A DNA stretch of 64,000 bases from Liriodendron chinense (GCA_003013855.2 ML058453.1:3217861-3281860); one strand, 5' to 3'. Shown: positions 31,703 through 43,565, numbered from the stretch's first letter. Made by a program: numbers and translations. The notes: generated from the letters alone by a model not told the origin.

Positions 31703-32382
31703 TCACTTTTGTAATGGCCTTTCTTGCCACAATTCTAACATTCAACATCTTTCCTGGCATTCTGAATTTATCTCGGGCCTGTGTCACAAGGGCCTTTTGC
31801 TGAGTAGACCCTTGAGACTTCCTCATTATCTCCTCATTAAAGAGACAACCCGTTACCTATTCCATGGATATCTTTTCCACTTGGCGCGGAGTTACTTAGA
31901 GACACCATCAATGTCTCCCAACTATCAAGCAATGAGCTAAGCAATAGCAAAGCCTGTAGTTCATCGTCCAGGACCATCTTCATAGCGAAGAGCTGGTTCA
32001 CAATATTGCTGACTTCATTCATGTGCTCAGTCATAGAACCATTATCCTTGAACTTGAGATTTACAAGTCTTCTAATCAAGAATATCTTGTTGCCAGCTGT
32101 CTTCCTCTCATACAACCCTTGTAATTTCTGCCATAGGCTAGCAGTTGAGGTCTCTGTAGACACATGGTGGAAAGCCGAATCATCCAACTATTGTCTAATG
32201 AATCCCACCGCCTTTCGGTCCAATTTCTTCCAATCATCATCTGACATATCCTTCGTCTTCGCAGATACGCCTAGAATTGGAGCATACATGTCCTTGCAAT
32301 AAAGCAAGTCCTCCATCTTAGCCTTTCATATGGTCCGGTTAGATCCATTGAGACTAATCATCCTTGATGAGCCACCTTCCAT
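31703..32382 (-). pseudogene. copia gag, element 3
   Basis: It begins at MEGGSSRMISLNGSNRTI (ATG 32382-32380), with TGA replacing the Trp codon before KAKMEDLLYCKDMYAPI. A second stop follows the QWLDD-equivalent region. Then LWQKLQGLYERKTAGNKIFL and LDDELQALLLLSSLLDSWET. The zinc knuckle EC-stop-NCGKKGHYKSEC has TAG (31737-31735) at the Trp position. Confidence 0.85.
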
Positions 32383-32424
32383 AATTCAGAACCGATCCCA
32401 CTTCCTGTTCAATTAACCTGAACG

Positions 32425-32435
32425 CTCTTATACCA
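32425..32435 (-). other. primer-binding site of copia element 3
   Basis: TGGTATAAGAG on the minus strand, one mismatch to the initiator-Met consensus. Confidence 0.8.
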
Positions 32436-32439
32436 CTTT

Positions 32440-33203
32440 TGTTAGGGACGTTTCACAAAACCTTAGAATCTCGCCCCCCAAACTACTAGAATTATGGGTT
32501 ATGATAAAGTATGAAACTAAATCAAATTAACAATCATACGACGCAAGAGAATTTTACGTAGAAACCCTCAAAGAGGTAAACACCACGGGACCTTGTCCAG
32601 TTTAACAATTCACTATGAAGTAGAACCGTTACAACCTCGATCACAGGCACACACCTCTTGGATCAAACCTTCTTCACCCACGTAGGGATGGATAACAATA
32701 AAAGGACTAGAAAACTGAGAGATCCTCACCCGAGCACGAGGACGTCGAAGAGCCGAGACGTCGTTGCACCATGAATCACCTTTGCGAGCAAAGCCTCCCC
32801 TACCAACAAGCTTCTTCTCTCTCTTTCTCTTTTTCTCTCTATCTCACCTTGGACGTGTAGAGTACCTTGTAGGATGCCTAAATTCCGAATTAGAGCTCTA
32901 TATATAGCCGTTTGCATGTATTAGAGTCTCATTAGGAAATTGCTTATAACAGTCCGCGCGCACTGTCGACCGGTTGGCCAAAACTGTCAGCCGGTCGGCT
33001 ACACACAAAAACTGTCCAGAGAGTCGCTGTGAGAAAAATGTGAAACCCGACCTGTCGGTCGGCTGGTCAGCCAGGACCCCCGACTGGTCGGACTGGACAA
33101 AAAACAGTCCAACAACTTTCTTGTTTCTAGGCACTTTGTCTAGCCGGTCAGACCTCATCAAAGTGCACTCTCTCTCCTTTGCATGAGGAGTACAACTCCA
33201 ACA
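32440..33203 (-). repeat. 5' LTR of copia element 3
   Basis: 764 bp, displayed TGTTAGGGACG...CTCCAACA, followed by the target duplication AAAGT. Confidence 0.9.
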
Positions 33204-34075
33204 AAAGTTTCACACTAACACAACCCTCCTTTATGAGATTCTACAAGTAGGGCACAAATCTCCCGACCAATGCCATAGAGAAAAATCTCGTTCTTTGCAA
33301 TTTTTTGGGAGATTTTTTGAATTTTGAGGCTTGTCTTGGGATATTATTGAAAATTTTTAGCTGAAAATAAAATTAGTTATTTTAAATTAATAAATAAATT
33401 TTAAATATAAATATACTGTTTATACAACAAATTGTTTAAGCTTTTACTATTTTTCAGGTTATTATTGTGATATTTTTAAAGAAGTTTTTACCAGAAAATC
33501 CCCGTAGGGTAACATGCTTTTACTTTTCATATGTATCAAAACGTTACTCATGCTATATGGATGAAAGATGAAAATTTAAAATTATTCTTACTAGGGAGAT
33601 TTTGAAAGCCTATGGAGAAGAAAATTATGCACCAAGAGCTATATGTTGGCCCTTGCTTATTGTGTTTGGAAAGTCCAATCAGGCCACTACTTACATGGCC
33701 TAATTTTAGATACATGAATATAAAAAACAAGCCCTATCCATAATTTATGTGGTCAATATGATTGAAAACAGTGTAGTCTGTGATGCCCAGTACCCTCCAA
33801 ACTATTTCCCTCTGTTCGTGATTCTTAGGCTTTACGCGTAAATGTCTTTTTGAAATTTAATGGTTTAAGAATTTCTTATAATCTTCACAGTGGACATCTC
33901 TCCCAACGGCTTCCTTTGATGTGGTGCATCTGAGCCACTGGTCAACTTTACTTTTTGGCCATGGGACTAATGTCAGATGATACAACTAATGAATGGAGTG
34001 GATTTAATTGGGCCCCATAAAATATTGCAAGTGTCATCCTTCTAGCAATTACTGAGGTGTCGAGGTGGATCAACC

Positions 34076-35150
34076 TTGGTGGTGTGTTGACGTCATTATG
34101 TTCTAGAGCCCCACCATGAAGTATATGTTATATCCAAACCGTCCATCCATTTAGTGAGATCATTTTAGAGCATATATGATCCCAAAAAATGAGGCAGATC
34201 TATACCTCAGGTTAGGGCTGAAAGTCGGGCGGGTTCAACCTGACTGACCCATGACCGACCCGACATTGGGTTGGGCTTGGGCAGGAAGTATTGAACCCGA
34301 TCTCAAGCTTGGGTTATGAAAACACCAACCCGATGAAGTTTGGGTCGGGCTTGGGTTGAGATCTTGGGTTGCCCGACTCAACCCCAACCCGATCTATATA
34401 TAAGTTACTTATAATTTTATCATACTTTAGTTAAGTAAATTTATTAGTTTATCTTACTTTAGTAAGTAAACTTGTAATGTTTGAAATTTGATATGCTTGA
34501 ATTTGAAATGCTTGACTATTAAAGGAGTAGTTATCTTATATTTTAGCTTATTTGTTTAGAAAAAGTGAAGTTCTTTACAATAAGTAACTACATGTATAAT
34601 TAATAAAGTCATGAGCACAAAATATAAGACGTGTATTGAAATATAATAGACTAATGTAATAATAAAAATATTAGCATGTATCAACTTGGTCAACTCGACT
34701 GAGCCTGCCTGGGTTGGACTTGGGTTGAGAATTCCCAACCCGAGGTTGGGTTGGGTTGGGTTAGGGTTAAGATATAAGAACCTTGGGTTAGGTTAGGGTT
34801 GAGCACCAACCTGACCCAACCCACCCAACTTTCAGCCCTACCTCAGGTGGACCACACTACAAAAAGTAGTGGGGATTGAATCCGTGCAATTAAAAACTTC
34901 TTGTAGTCCATAGAAAGTTTTGAATCAAGCTGATATTTATTTCTTTCCATTCGTCCAGGTATCTGTGACCTTATGAACAGGTTAGATGGCAAATAAACAC
35001 CGTGGTGTGCCTTAGGAAGGTTTCAATATTGGCGTACACCATTGTCCCCGCTATTTTGTGGTGTGGTTCACTTGAGCTTTTTGGATCATGCCCTAAAATT
35101 AACTTGCTCAGTGGGTGACCATATAACACATATATCATGGTTAAGCCCAG
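34076..35150. repeat. fold-back repeat interrupted by a hAT element
   Basis: The left arm (AGCCCCACCATGAAGTATATG, AATGAGGCAGATCTATACC) and the right arm (TTCACTTGAGCTTTTTGGATC, ACACATATATCATGG) are inverted copies. The hAT element at 34213-34840 splits the left arm. Copy B has the uninterrupted version at 56738-57158. Confidence 0.65.
34213..34840. mobile_element. hAT-type non-autonomous element, copy A only
   Basis: 628 bp with terminal inverted repeats TAGGGCTGAAAGT / ACTTTCAGCCCTA and a perfect 8-bp target duplication CCTCAGGT (34205-34212, 34841-34848). Copy B (CTATACCTCAGGTGGACC near 56836) is the precise empty site. Subterminal regions are full of GGTTGGGTTGGG and GGTCGGGCTTGGG words. 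No transposase ORF, so it needs a hAT transposase in trans. Confidence 0.93.
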
Positions 35151-35309
35151 AAAACTTAGTAAAGCCAACACCTGTGGTGCGTTTGGCACGATGTAATCCA
35201 CTTCGATGGTAATCCGCTTCGATGGCATCCTTCTAACAACTGATTGGAGATATCTAGCTTTTTATATTTTTAAGGAGACACACTTAAACCCACTTGTCCC
35301 GTGTTGATT

Positions 35310-35715
35310 TTCTATATGCCCGTTCATCCATTTTGCTAGCTCAATTTAGGGCATGAGTGCAAAAAAATGAGGCAAATCCAAATCTCAGCTGGACCACACC
35401 ACACCAAACGCTTGCTTACTGTTGAAAAGTTTTTGGGAGCCATCAAAGTTTTGGATCAAGCTGATATTTGCGTTTTCCCTTCATCTAGGATTGTGTGACC
35501 AATTCAACATGGTGGACGGAAGATAAACATTACAATGGGGCCTAGGAAGTTTTTAATGGAGGACATTCATCCAACATTGTATTTTCCCTGTGTATCGTCT
35601 ACCTGAGATTTGGACTGACTTAGTTTTTAGATCATGCCCTAAAATGAGTTGACAAAATGAATGAACGGTGTGGATAAAACAGATACAACATGTTGGACCC
35701 ACAGAGCTGCGACAC
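35310..35715. repeat. fold-back repeat
   Basis: Arms with CATCCATTTTGCTAGCTCAA...AATGAGGCAAATCC and GACTGACTTAGTTTTTAGATC...GAATGAACGGTGTGG are inverted copies. The counterpart in copy B is 57450-57840. Confidence 0.65.
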
Positions 35716-36348
35716 CAACTGGTTGCAGGTGCTGGGATCACTAGCCAAACAGCGTCCCGTCTGCCCAAGCCCGCTAGTGTGCACCATAAGTGGGGCCAGA
35801 ATTCAGTGACCAGAGGCACAAGTGCATTGGATATTAGGCGGCATGGTGGATGTGCCAGCCCGTGAAATCTCCCCAACAGGGCAATCCTAGCCTTTCAATT
35901 TGGTGTCTGCAGACGGCAAGGATATTCAAACCGGGGAGATTTTTTGGGGGCATTCAGCCTGAATCACAAGAGCAGGTGCCACACTCATGCAAACTGAAAA
36001 TTCGGAGTATACTTCGGATGTCCTGCGGCCAAGGATAGTGTAAATTCCGTGAAGACGTTTGCTCAGCATCATAACTCCCGGTGTATCAGGGCCGCGAACC
36101 GGGTACCTCCCCACCTGTCTCGAGCTCGGGACAGGCTGGGCCTCTGTGGGCCACCGTGATTTATGGGTTTTATCCACACCATCCATCCATTTTTCCCATA
36201 AATGGATGGGTGCTAATGTTCTTATATATGAACCTTGCAAGCCATATTTAAAAAAGTAAGGAAAAAGAACTGGAAAGAGATACTTAGAAAATATCAAATT
36301 TGCTATTTGGTCAAATTTAGGCATGCATGTGTTATCTATCGACTGACA

Positions 36349-36423
36349 CTTAGATCGAAGTTTCTTTGAAACTCAGCAGAGTCTACCAACGAGGCAAGGC
36401 TCCAAACCCTGCTTAGATCGAAG
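36349..36423. repeat. 51-bp insertion flanked by a 12-bp duplication
   Basis: CTTAGATCGAAG occurs at 36349-36360 and 36412-36423 around 51 bp that are absent from copy B, which has a single CTTAGATCAAAG near 59509. Confidence 0.85.
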
Positions 36424-36935
36424 TTGCATGTAAGTTTGCGTAACTATATGGTTTTTGTTTCTCACCTGGATCTGAGAATATATAAATGAGTGTAATATAG
36501 TATTAGGGTATCAGAGACTTGTTCTAGAGAGAGCTAGAGTTTTGAAAGGAATTTGACCACAAAGAGGAATGATTTTACATGTAAGTTGATTTCATCTCTT
36601 ATAATTCGTTTTCATAGTGGATTATTTGTTGTTTTATGTGGTGATTTTCTTCCGCAATGATTTTTTCATATAAAATCATGTGTTCTGTGTTGCTTTGTTT
36701 GCATTTATCTTCACTTGTTGATTCAATACTCTAAGATTCCTTCCATGCAGCCTAACATTAAGAATGGTATATATTAGTTTGGCACTCTTGTTAAGAATGA
36801 AAATTTATACACATGTGCAACATTATCATACATGTGTGGGGCCATCCCCAGTGGATCTTATAATATCAATGGTTTAGATCACTAAATCATGTGTTGTAAT
36901 TACACAGATAAAATGAGGGATCGATGTTTGACTGG

Positions 36936-37539
36936 AGTAACATGACTGTATTCCCCAGTAACATGCAGCTTATATAAGACATCCGTAGCATGAAACTTGT
37001 AAGTGCATGCGATTTAGTCCCATGGATGAGACGGCACAACAACTTGTAAGTGATTAGTAATCTATTTTGTTATGCTCATGTGGAAAGCTTACATTTGAAG
37101 ACTCGACCATTCTTCATTCTCCGAATCTTAATCAAAAGTCACTACACGCACTTCAAATCACATAAAAAGATCATTCGTTGAATCGATCAATCAAATTCAC
37201 AGCCTGCCTTGTCAAGTAACGTGGAGGGAAGGAACAACGTCGGCATGGTGGGCCCCACCACAACCCGAAGCAGACATAGGTTGATGATTCCACCTACGAG
37301 AAAGCTTTTAGAATTATTAAGATAATATATAATGACATGTGGCCTACAACAAAACACAATTAAAGCAATATGCTTATATGCATGCATGATGTTGACAAGA
37401 GACTTGCTGGGAAGGCCCACTTGAACTTATTGGAGATCAATAGCTTCTCGACTGACACGTTGCTCGTTTTCAGGGCAGTCAGATCCCAGAACCGTTGATC
37501 TGGTGGACCACCATGTGAAAGGAGCTATGGACCGTATAT
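36936..37539. other. non-coding interval right of copy A
   Basis: No gene or recognised repeat. Short open frames are unsupported. Confidence 0.45.
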
Positions 37540-37945
37540 ACCCTCTTAGTCACGGACGCGTGGCTTGATGTAGTATGTATTGTATATCCATGCTGTCCAT
37601 TCTTTTTTTTTTTTCCCATAAAATGGCATGAGCCCAAAGCTGAAGTATATCCAAATCTCAAGTGGACCATATGTAGGAAATAGTGGTGATTGACCATTAA
37701 AACCTTCTTGTAGTTCACAAAAGTTTTGGATATATTTGAAATTGTTTTTTCCCATTCATTTGGATTCTGTGACGTTATTAACGGGTTGGATGGAAAATAA
37801 ACATTGCGTTGAGTGGGCTGTAAGAAGTTTTTAATGGTAGAACGATCAACCACCACTGTTTCTTATAGTATGGTCCATCTAAGATTTCCATGTACTGCAT
37901 TTTTAAGCTCATCCCGTAAATTGATTTGGTAAAACATATGACCCG
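37540..37945. repeat. fold-back repeat
   Basis: The left arm (TATATCCATGCTGTCCATTC, CAAATCTCAAGTGGACCATA) and right arm (TATGGTCCATCTAAGATTT, AAGCTCATCCCGTAAA) are inverted copies. Confidence 0.6.
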
Positions 37946-37965
37946 AATCGACTTCTATCAACTAA

Positions 37966-38670
37966 AAGGAAAGCATCCGAGTGCATGAAGATAGATGACT
38001 GATGGGTCCCTGCAGACTACTATTAGCGTATTGTAGTAAGGAAACTACTCACTACGCAATCTGCTTCTTAGAAATTGGAACCTCGTTGCTTTTCCCCCTT
38101 TTTTATTTTTTATTTTTTATTTTAAAGGGTTAGTACACACATCCCACTGTTAGTACACACCCACACTGTTAGCCAACCCACTTTAAAGGACTTCAGTGTT
38201 GAAACGAGGTTATCTTCACTCAGTCTACCATTGTCCCTAAAGGACCTCATTGGTTAAAGGGGCCCATCCATTTCCAAAAGGACCTAAGGAATATGTAGAC
38301 CCACATCAGTTAATTGAAGGTGGTGGACCTCAGTTGTTTTAAACGATCACATGAAAGGACCACGAGTTCGAAATAGATCCCGGCAACAAACCTATCTAAC
38401 TTGCTTTATTGCCGTGACATATAAAGAAGAATTTTTTTTGCAATTTTGTACAGCAATGAAAACCACTGCACCAGTCTAGTTAAATTGTTATGAGCCATTG
38501 GTTTAGACTCTTGGACCCTTGTCAAATATGTGGACCACAAACATATAAGTGCCCTGGACTGAGATGATCAGTTTAATCCCTCATCAGCCCACTGCAATTC
38601 ACGAGAGTAATGGAGGGTTAAAAAAGTTAATGTGCAAGCCACATTCAACATACATGCATGTGTGGTCATG
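37966..38670. repeat. direct duplication, partner of 41763-42465
   Basis: Shared blocks in the same order include GGACCTCAGT, TTTGTACAGCAATGAAAA, GAGCCATTGGTTT and CACGAGAGTAATGGAGGGTT. Identity is about 80% by eye, so this is older than the 987-bp tandem repeat. Confidence 0.8.
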
Positions 38671-39740
38671 GTTAGGACCATCCTGGTTGTTGGATCAAGG
38701 CAAGGCATCTAAATGCCAGGCCCAACTGATGGACGTTGAATCTCCCATGCGTCCAGAGTAAGTGGTTTCTTCGGAAAGGATCAGGCTTGCCTTAATGCAC
38801 AGCGTGCAGGCCCAATTCGACCGACTAAATTATAAATTACCATGGGCTAAGTCTTTAGCCTGTGGACCAGATTCAGGTAGATTCCTGGACCATTGGCCTG
38901 TCGGCCTGGTAATTTTATAACGTGGCAGGGTAGCTCACAAGGCACGATAGTGGTGAAATGATATGGTGAGATTTAATTGGTGGACTGTAAGCTGCTAGCC
39001 ACCTGCCGAAAGAAAAATCTTAAAAAAGAGTTGGGGTGAGAGCACCGCATCATTTCACCACCGAGGTGGTGGGCTCCTCACCACCCAATCGGCATCCTTT
39101 TATCGGTGGACATGTGGCATGCAAGATGATGGGTCCCACCATAAGCAAGATTAGTGATGTATCCATTTGCTGTGTACACTTGATGGAATTCACCTATATG
39201 AGTGTGGAAGTTGAGACTGCTTCCTATGAGATGTTAGGCTATTCTCTAGAGCGCTCATGAAAATCCAGGTAAATGTGCATAGCCAAAACACACCAAATCG
39301 CAGAACCAACAGTATTGGAATAGTTGTGCGAGTGGCATGTATGGCCGTTTACACTAAAGGGTTAGGTTAAAGACCGATAGTCACATAATTCGTATAAACC
39401 TGTCTTGCTTACTCTAAATGTTGATTAAAGTCCGATAGATATCAACACTATTACACAACCGTTCTACTCTAAACTCAAATGTTTTGAAATTTGAAACATG
39501 TGGGGTATTATTGTATTTTAAAAGATTTTAAATTATTTTGTTTCAAAATTTTCCTTCAAAAGAGGTTTCCCTTTACAAGTTTGGTTTTGGAGTTTTGTGC
39601 ATTTTCTTTGTCTCACATTGGAATGAACTAAGGAAAAAAGCAAGTATATAAGTAGAGGTTTTATACATGGGCTAAGCTCTCAATGGGCAAGTGAATTTTG
39701 TGGTTTATGGGGGGCTATGCACATTGACCCACACTATACC
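38671..39740. other. non-coding interval
   Basis: No gene supported. The 74-codon frame at 39036 has no recognised similarity. Local inverted words (CATTTCACCACCGAGGTGGTG) occur near 39050. Confidence 0.45.
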
Positions 39741-41850
39741 AAATCAGCCCATGACTTGGACCTCCAAATATTTCACTGGCAACTAAAGGAAAGCATCAAA
39801 ACATCTAAAGATAGATGATTGATGGCCCTTGCAACTACCGTCACCATCTAAGGTAGGATGTAGAAATTGGGCTATGCACATTGACCCACACTATACCAAA
39901 AATCACACACGCGCACCCACCGGCCAGCCGAGCTAAGCCAAGCTGCGTCGTCGCCGATGTCGGGCTCAGGTCTGGGTTCGAGTCTACTGTGAGTATAATT
40001 GTGCACCTTTCTTTTGCTCTAACGGACATTGAAAGTGTACTTGCACCAACGGTCTTTTGTTTTAAACGTCCAGAGACGCATCTGTTCGAATGGTCACATC
40101 AGTTGGGTTTAAATCCAGCGGACCTAACCCAATTCAAAACGGTGCATTAAGCACCTAATAAAGTCTATATATAGGATTTGATTAATCCGTTTTAAAATAA
40201 TCTAAAAATCTTCTTCTCTCTCAACTTTGCTAAACCTCCGGACTTGTTTTTTTATTTTTGTTTTCTCTGACTCACTGCATCTCAAATTTGCGGTATACTT
40301 GCTAGTTCGAGCCCTATATGGCGAGTGCACAGCCGGGACTAGGGTGATAGTCGTTGTATCCTAGAGGCCAACTGTCCGTGACTCCTGTTGCATTTAAAAA
40401 GCGGTCCAAGGAGGACAGATTTGGTTTCAAACCCAATGATTTGTCACGCCTCGACTCAGTGTTCTTCAAAACAAATAAGTTCTTTATTTTTTGTTTTAAT
40501 TTTCATTTTATTTTTAATATTTGTCAGTTGTTTTCAACACCCACTTCTAACAATATATACATCAAGATGGGTCCCATGCTAAGGGATTCACCTAATCTAA
40601 TCCTAGGCTTCATACATCAATACGTGCTTGAGTACAAAAGACGAGGGAGATGTCTCTCCAACTACTCCTCAAGAGTATGGTGGATGCCAACACGTGAGGA
40701 TGACATGCATTGAGACTCCATTTAACTAAATCAGCCCATGACTTGGACCTCCGAATATTTCACTGGCAATTAAAGGAAAGCATCAAAACATCTAAAGATA
40801 GATGATTGATGGCCCTTGCAACTACCGTCACCATCTAAGGTAGGATGTAGAAATTGGGCTATGCACATTAACCCACACTATACCAAAAATCACACACGCG
40901 CTCCCACCGGCCGGCCGAGCTGAGCCAAGTAACGCCGTTGCCGGTGCCGGGCTCAGGTCCGAGTCTGAGTCTACTGTGAGTATACTTGCGCACATTTCTT
41001 TTGCTCCAACGGACATTGAAAGTATACTTGCACCAATGGTCTTTTGTTTTAAACATCCAGAGACGAATAGTCACATCAGTTGGGGTTTAAATCCAATGGA
41101 CCTAACCCAATTCAAAACGGTGCATTAAACACCTAATAAAGTCTATATATAGGATTTGATTAATCCGTTTTAAAATAATCTGAAAATTTTCTTCTCTCTC
41201 AACATTGCTAAACCTCTGGACTTGGTTTTTTTATTTCTGTTTTTTCTAACTCACTGAGTCACTGCATCTTAAGTTTGCGGTATACTTACTGTTTCGAGCC
41301 CTGTACGGTGAGTGTACAGTTGGGATTAGGGTGATAGTTGTTGTATCCTGGAGGCCAACTGTCCGTGACTCCTGTTGCATTTGGAAAATAGTTCAAGGAG
41401 GGCATATTTGGTTTCAAGTTTAGTAATTCGTCACACCTCGACTCAGTATTCTTCAAAACAAATAAGTTCTTTATTTTCTGTTTTAATTTTCATTTTATTT
41501 TTAATATTTGGCAGTTATTTTCAACACTCACTTCCAACAATATATACATCAAGATGGGCCCTATGCTAAGGGATTCACCTAATCTGATCCTAGGCTTCAT
41601 ACATCAATACATGCTTGAGTACAAAAGATGAGAGAGACGTCTCTCCAACTACCCCTCAAGAGTATGGTGGATGCCAACTCGTAAAAATGACATGCATTGA
41701 GACTCCATTTAACTAAATTAGCCCATGACTTGGACCTCGATCCCAATATTTCACTGGCAGGTAAAGGAAAGCATCAAAACATCTAAAGATAGATGATTGA
41801 TGGCCCTTCAACTACCGCCACCATCTAAGGTAGGATGTAGAAATTAAGAA
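39741..41850. repeat. 987-bp tandem duplication, two units plus part of a third
   Basis: Units start at AAATCAGCCCATGACTTGG: 39741, 40728 and (as AAATTAGCCC) 41715, so the period is exactly 987 bp twice. Both full units contain CTATATATAGGATTTGATTA and GGTGATAG...GTTGTATCCT. Units differ by scattered substitutions (roughly 93-95% identical). Sequence resembles decayed LTR material but no TG/CA ends or primer site were found. Confidence 0.9.
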
Positions 41851-42465
41851 TTAAGCATATGCTGTTAGAGAATGACTCAAGAATTTATATCAACACTCAG
41901 ACCAAAACAAACAAATGGAGAGAACATGACTCCTAGGGTTTCGAACTCAGAACCATGGGCTCTGATATCATCTTAGCATATGCTTTTGGAATAACAGGTT
42001 GCTATATCAACCAGTTACTCCAAAAGCATATGCTGTTAGAGAATGGGCCAAGAATACATATGAACACAACCAAGGACCTAGGGAAGATGTGGATCCACAA
42101 CAGTTAATTAAAGCAAGTGGACCTCAGTCGCTTTAGACGATCAGAAGAAGGAGACCATCAGTTCGAAAATAGATATTAGCAACAATCTCATCAGGTTTGC
42201 TTTATTGCCCATACATGTAAAGCAGAAAAAGATTTTCTAGATTTGTACAGCAATGAAAAGCACTGCAGAGGCTAGATAAGGTAATTGTCATAAGCCATTG
42301 GTTTCGTCTCTTGTACCCTCGTCAAATGCGTGTACCACAAAGGTATAGGTGACCTGTACCGAGGTCAGGTTTATCCCTCATCGGCCCACTGCTATTCACG
42401 AGAGTAATGGAGGGTTAAAAAAGTTCACGTGTAATACACATTCAACATACACGTGTGGTCACACT
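41763..42465. repeat. direct duplication, partner of 37966-38670
   Basis: It overlaps the third partial 987-bp unit at its left and contains a small LTR-retrotransposon fragment (41862-42050) absent from the partner. Confidence 0.78.
41862..42050 (-). mobile_element. TRIM-like or LTR-retrotransposon fragment
   Basis: On the minus strand, AGCATATGCTAAG is followed by ATGATATCAGAGCCCATGG, close to an initiator-Met primer site and its usual downstream sequence (GTTCTGAGTTCGAAACCC). AGCATATGCTGTTAGAGAATG is repeated at both ends (41866 and 42026 region), consistent with very short terminal repeats. Borders are uncertain. Confidence 0.5.
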
Positions 42466-42469
42466 TAAT

Positions 42470-42800
42470 AAGGGTCTGTCCTGCTGGACTAGAAATGAAC
42501 CAGGTCCAATTCACAGGTGGATCACAACATAGGAATCTGTGGTGATTGACCATTAAAAATTTACTATGGGCCACAAGTTTTGGATCAATCTGATAATTCT
42601 GTGGTCCCTTGGTCCAGATCTTTCTGACCTTATCAACAGTTGGATGGCGAATAAACATTCAGGTGGCCCGCAAGAAGTTTTTAATGGTGGCTATTCAATC
42701 ACAACTGTTTCTTGTGGTGTGGTCTGCCTAGGATTTGGATCTTCTTGGTTTTTTGAATCATGCTCTAAAATGAGATCTCAAAACAGATGAGCGACGTGGA
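42470..42800. repeat. fold-back repeat, left end missing
   Basis: Inverted words CACAGGTGGATCACAACATAG and TGTGGTGTGGTCTGCCTAGG, with the shared centre ATCTGATAATTCTGTGG / CTGACCTTATCAACAG. Confidence 0.55.
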
Positions 42801-42889
42801 TGTAAGTCATTTACATCAAGTCCCCCAGTCAGGGATCTGCGCTGCTCCCATGATGAGGGGAGCGGAATAGGTGTTAGCCGGGCAGCACG

Positions 42890-43330
42890 TTGTGGGTCCC
42901 TGACGGTGGGGCTCACCTTGATGTATGTATTATATATCCATGCCGTCCATCAATTTTCCAGCTCAGTTAAGGGTATGGCCCAAAAATGCAGCAGATCTGA
43001 TTCTCGAGTGGACCGTTCGGTAGGGATTGAATGTCCACCATAAAAAACTTCTCACGGGCCACAAAAGTTTTGGAAGAAGTCCATTTTGTTTTCCCTTCAT
43101 CCGAGTTTGTGACCTTATCAACAGATTGTATGGAAAATAAACATTACGGTGGGCCCTAATAAGGTTTTAACGGTGGCATTCAATGACAACTGTTTCTCGT
43201 GGTTTGGTCCACTTGAGATTTGCATTTTTGGGACCAATCCCTAAAATGAGCTGGAAAAAATGATGGACGGTGTGGATATACAACATATACATCAAAGTAG
43301 GCCCCACGGTCGGGAAACATCCGCTAATGT
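42890..43330. repeat. fold-back repeat, complete
   Basis: The left arm GACGGTGGGGCTCACCTTGA...CCATGCCGTCCATCAATTTT and right arm AAAATGATGGACGGTGTGG...GGCCCCACGGTCGG are clear inverted copies. The centre is near 43110. Confidence 0.7.
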
Positions 43331-43336
43331 ATTACG

Positions 43337-43565
43337 GGTAACATCCAACCCGTCTAAGACGTGGGCATCATGAAAATGGGACGCAAAGAAAATCAGGTCA
43401 ATCCAATCATCATGTGGCCTCAAAATTTAATTTAGAAAATCTTGTGCTTTTTTCCATAGTTTTCCATGGTGTTGCTGCCCTGATGATTGGATTGGCTTGA
43501 TCTTTTGGGACATGAGGATCGTGGTGGGGCGCATTACTTGAACGGTTGGATGTCATCCAAGCACG
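43337..43565. repeat. short inverted repeat of a different family
   Basis: The left arm TAACATCCAACCCGT...AGGTCAATCCAATCATCATG and right arm GATGATTGGATTGGCTTGAT...AACGGTTGGATGTCATCC pair. No target duplication recognised. Confidence 0.6.

Larger units (their letters stand above)
27692..33203 (-). mobile_element. Ty1-copia element 3, decayed
   Basis: A 5,512-bp minus-strand copia of the same family as element 2. It has LTRs 27692-28488 and 32440-33203, a perfect target duplication AAAGT (27687-27691 and 33204-33208), and copy B (55793-55803, GGCTAAAGTTTC) as the exact empty site. LTRs are only about 90% identical by eye in the first ~270 bp. All genes carry stops or frameshifts. Confidence 0.94.
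27389..36935. repeat. segmental duplication, copy A
   Basis: Collinear with 55498-62366 in the same orientation. It starts inside methyltransferase exon 2 and ends at GATGTTTGACTGG. After removing copia element 3 and the hAT element, about 3.4 kb align with copy B. Identity is 100% for the first ~239 bp and roughly 92-95% afterwards by eye. Confidence 0.93.

Noticed and set aside
39036..39260. 74-codon frame as a gene
   Set aside because: No similarity, no splice or promoter context, and an inverted-repeat word at its start.
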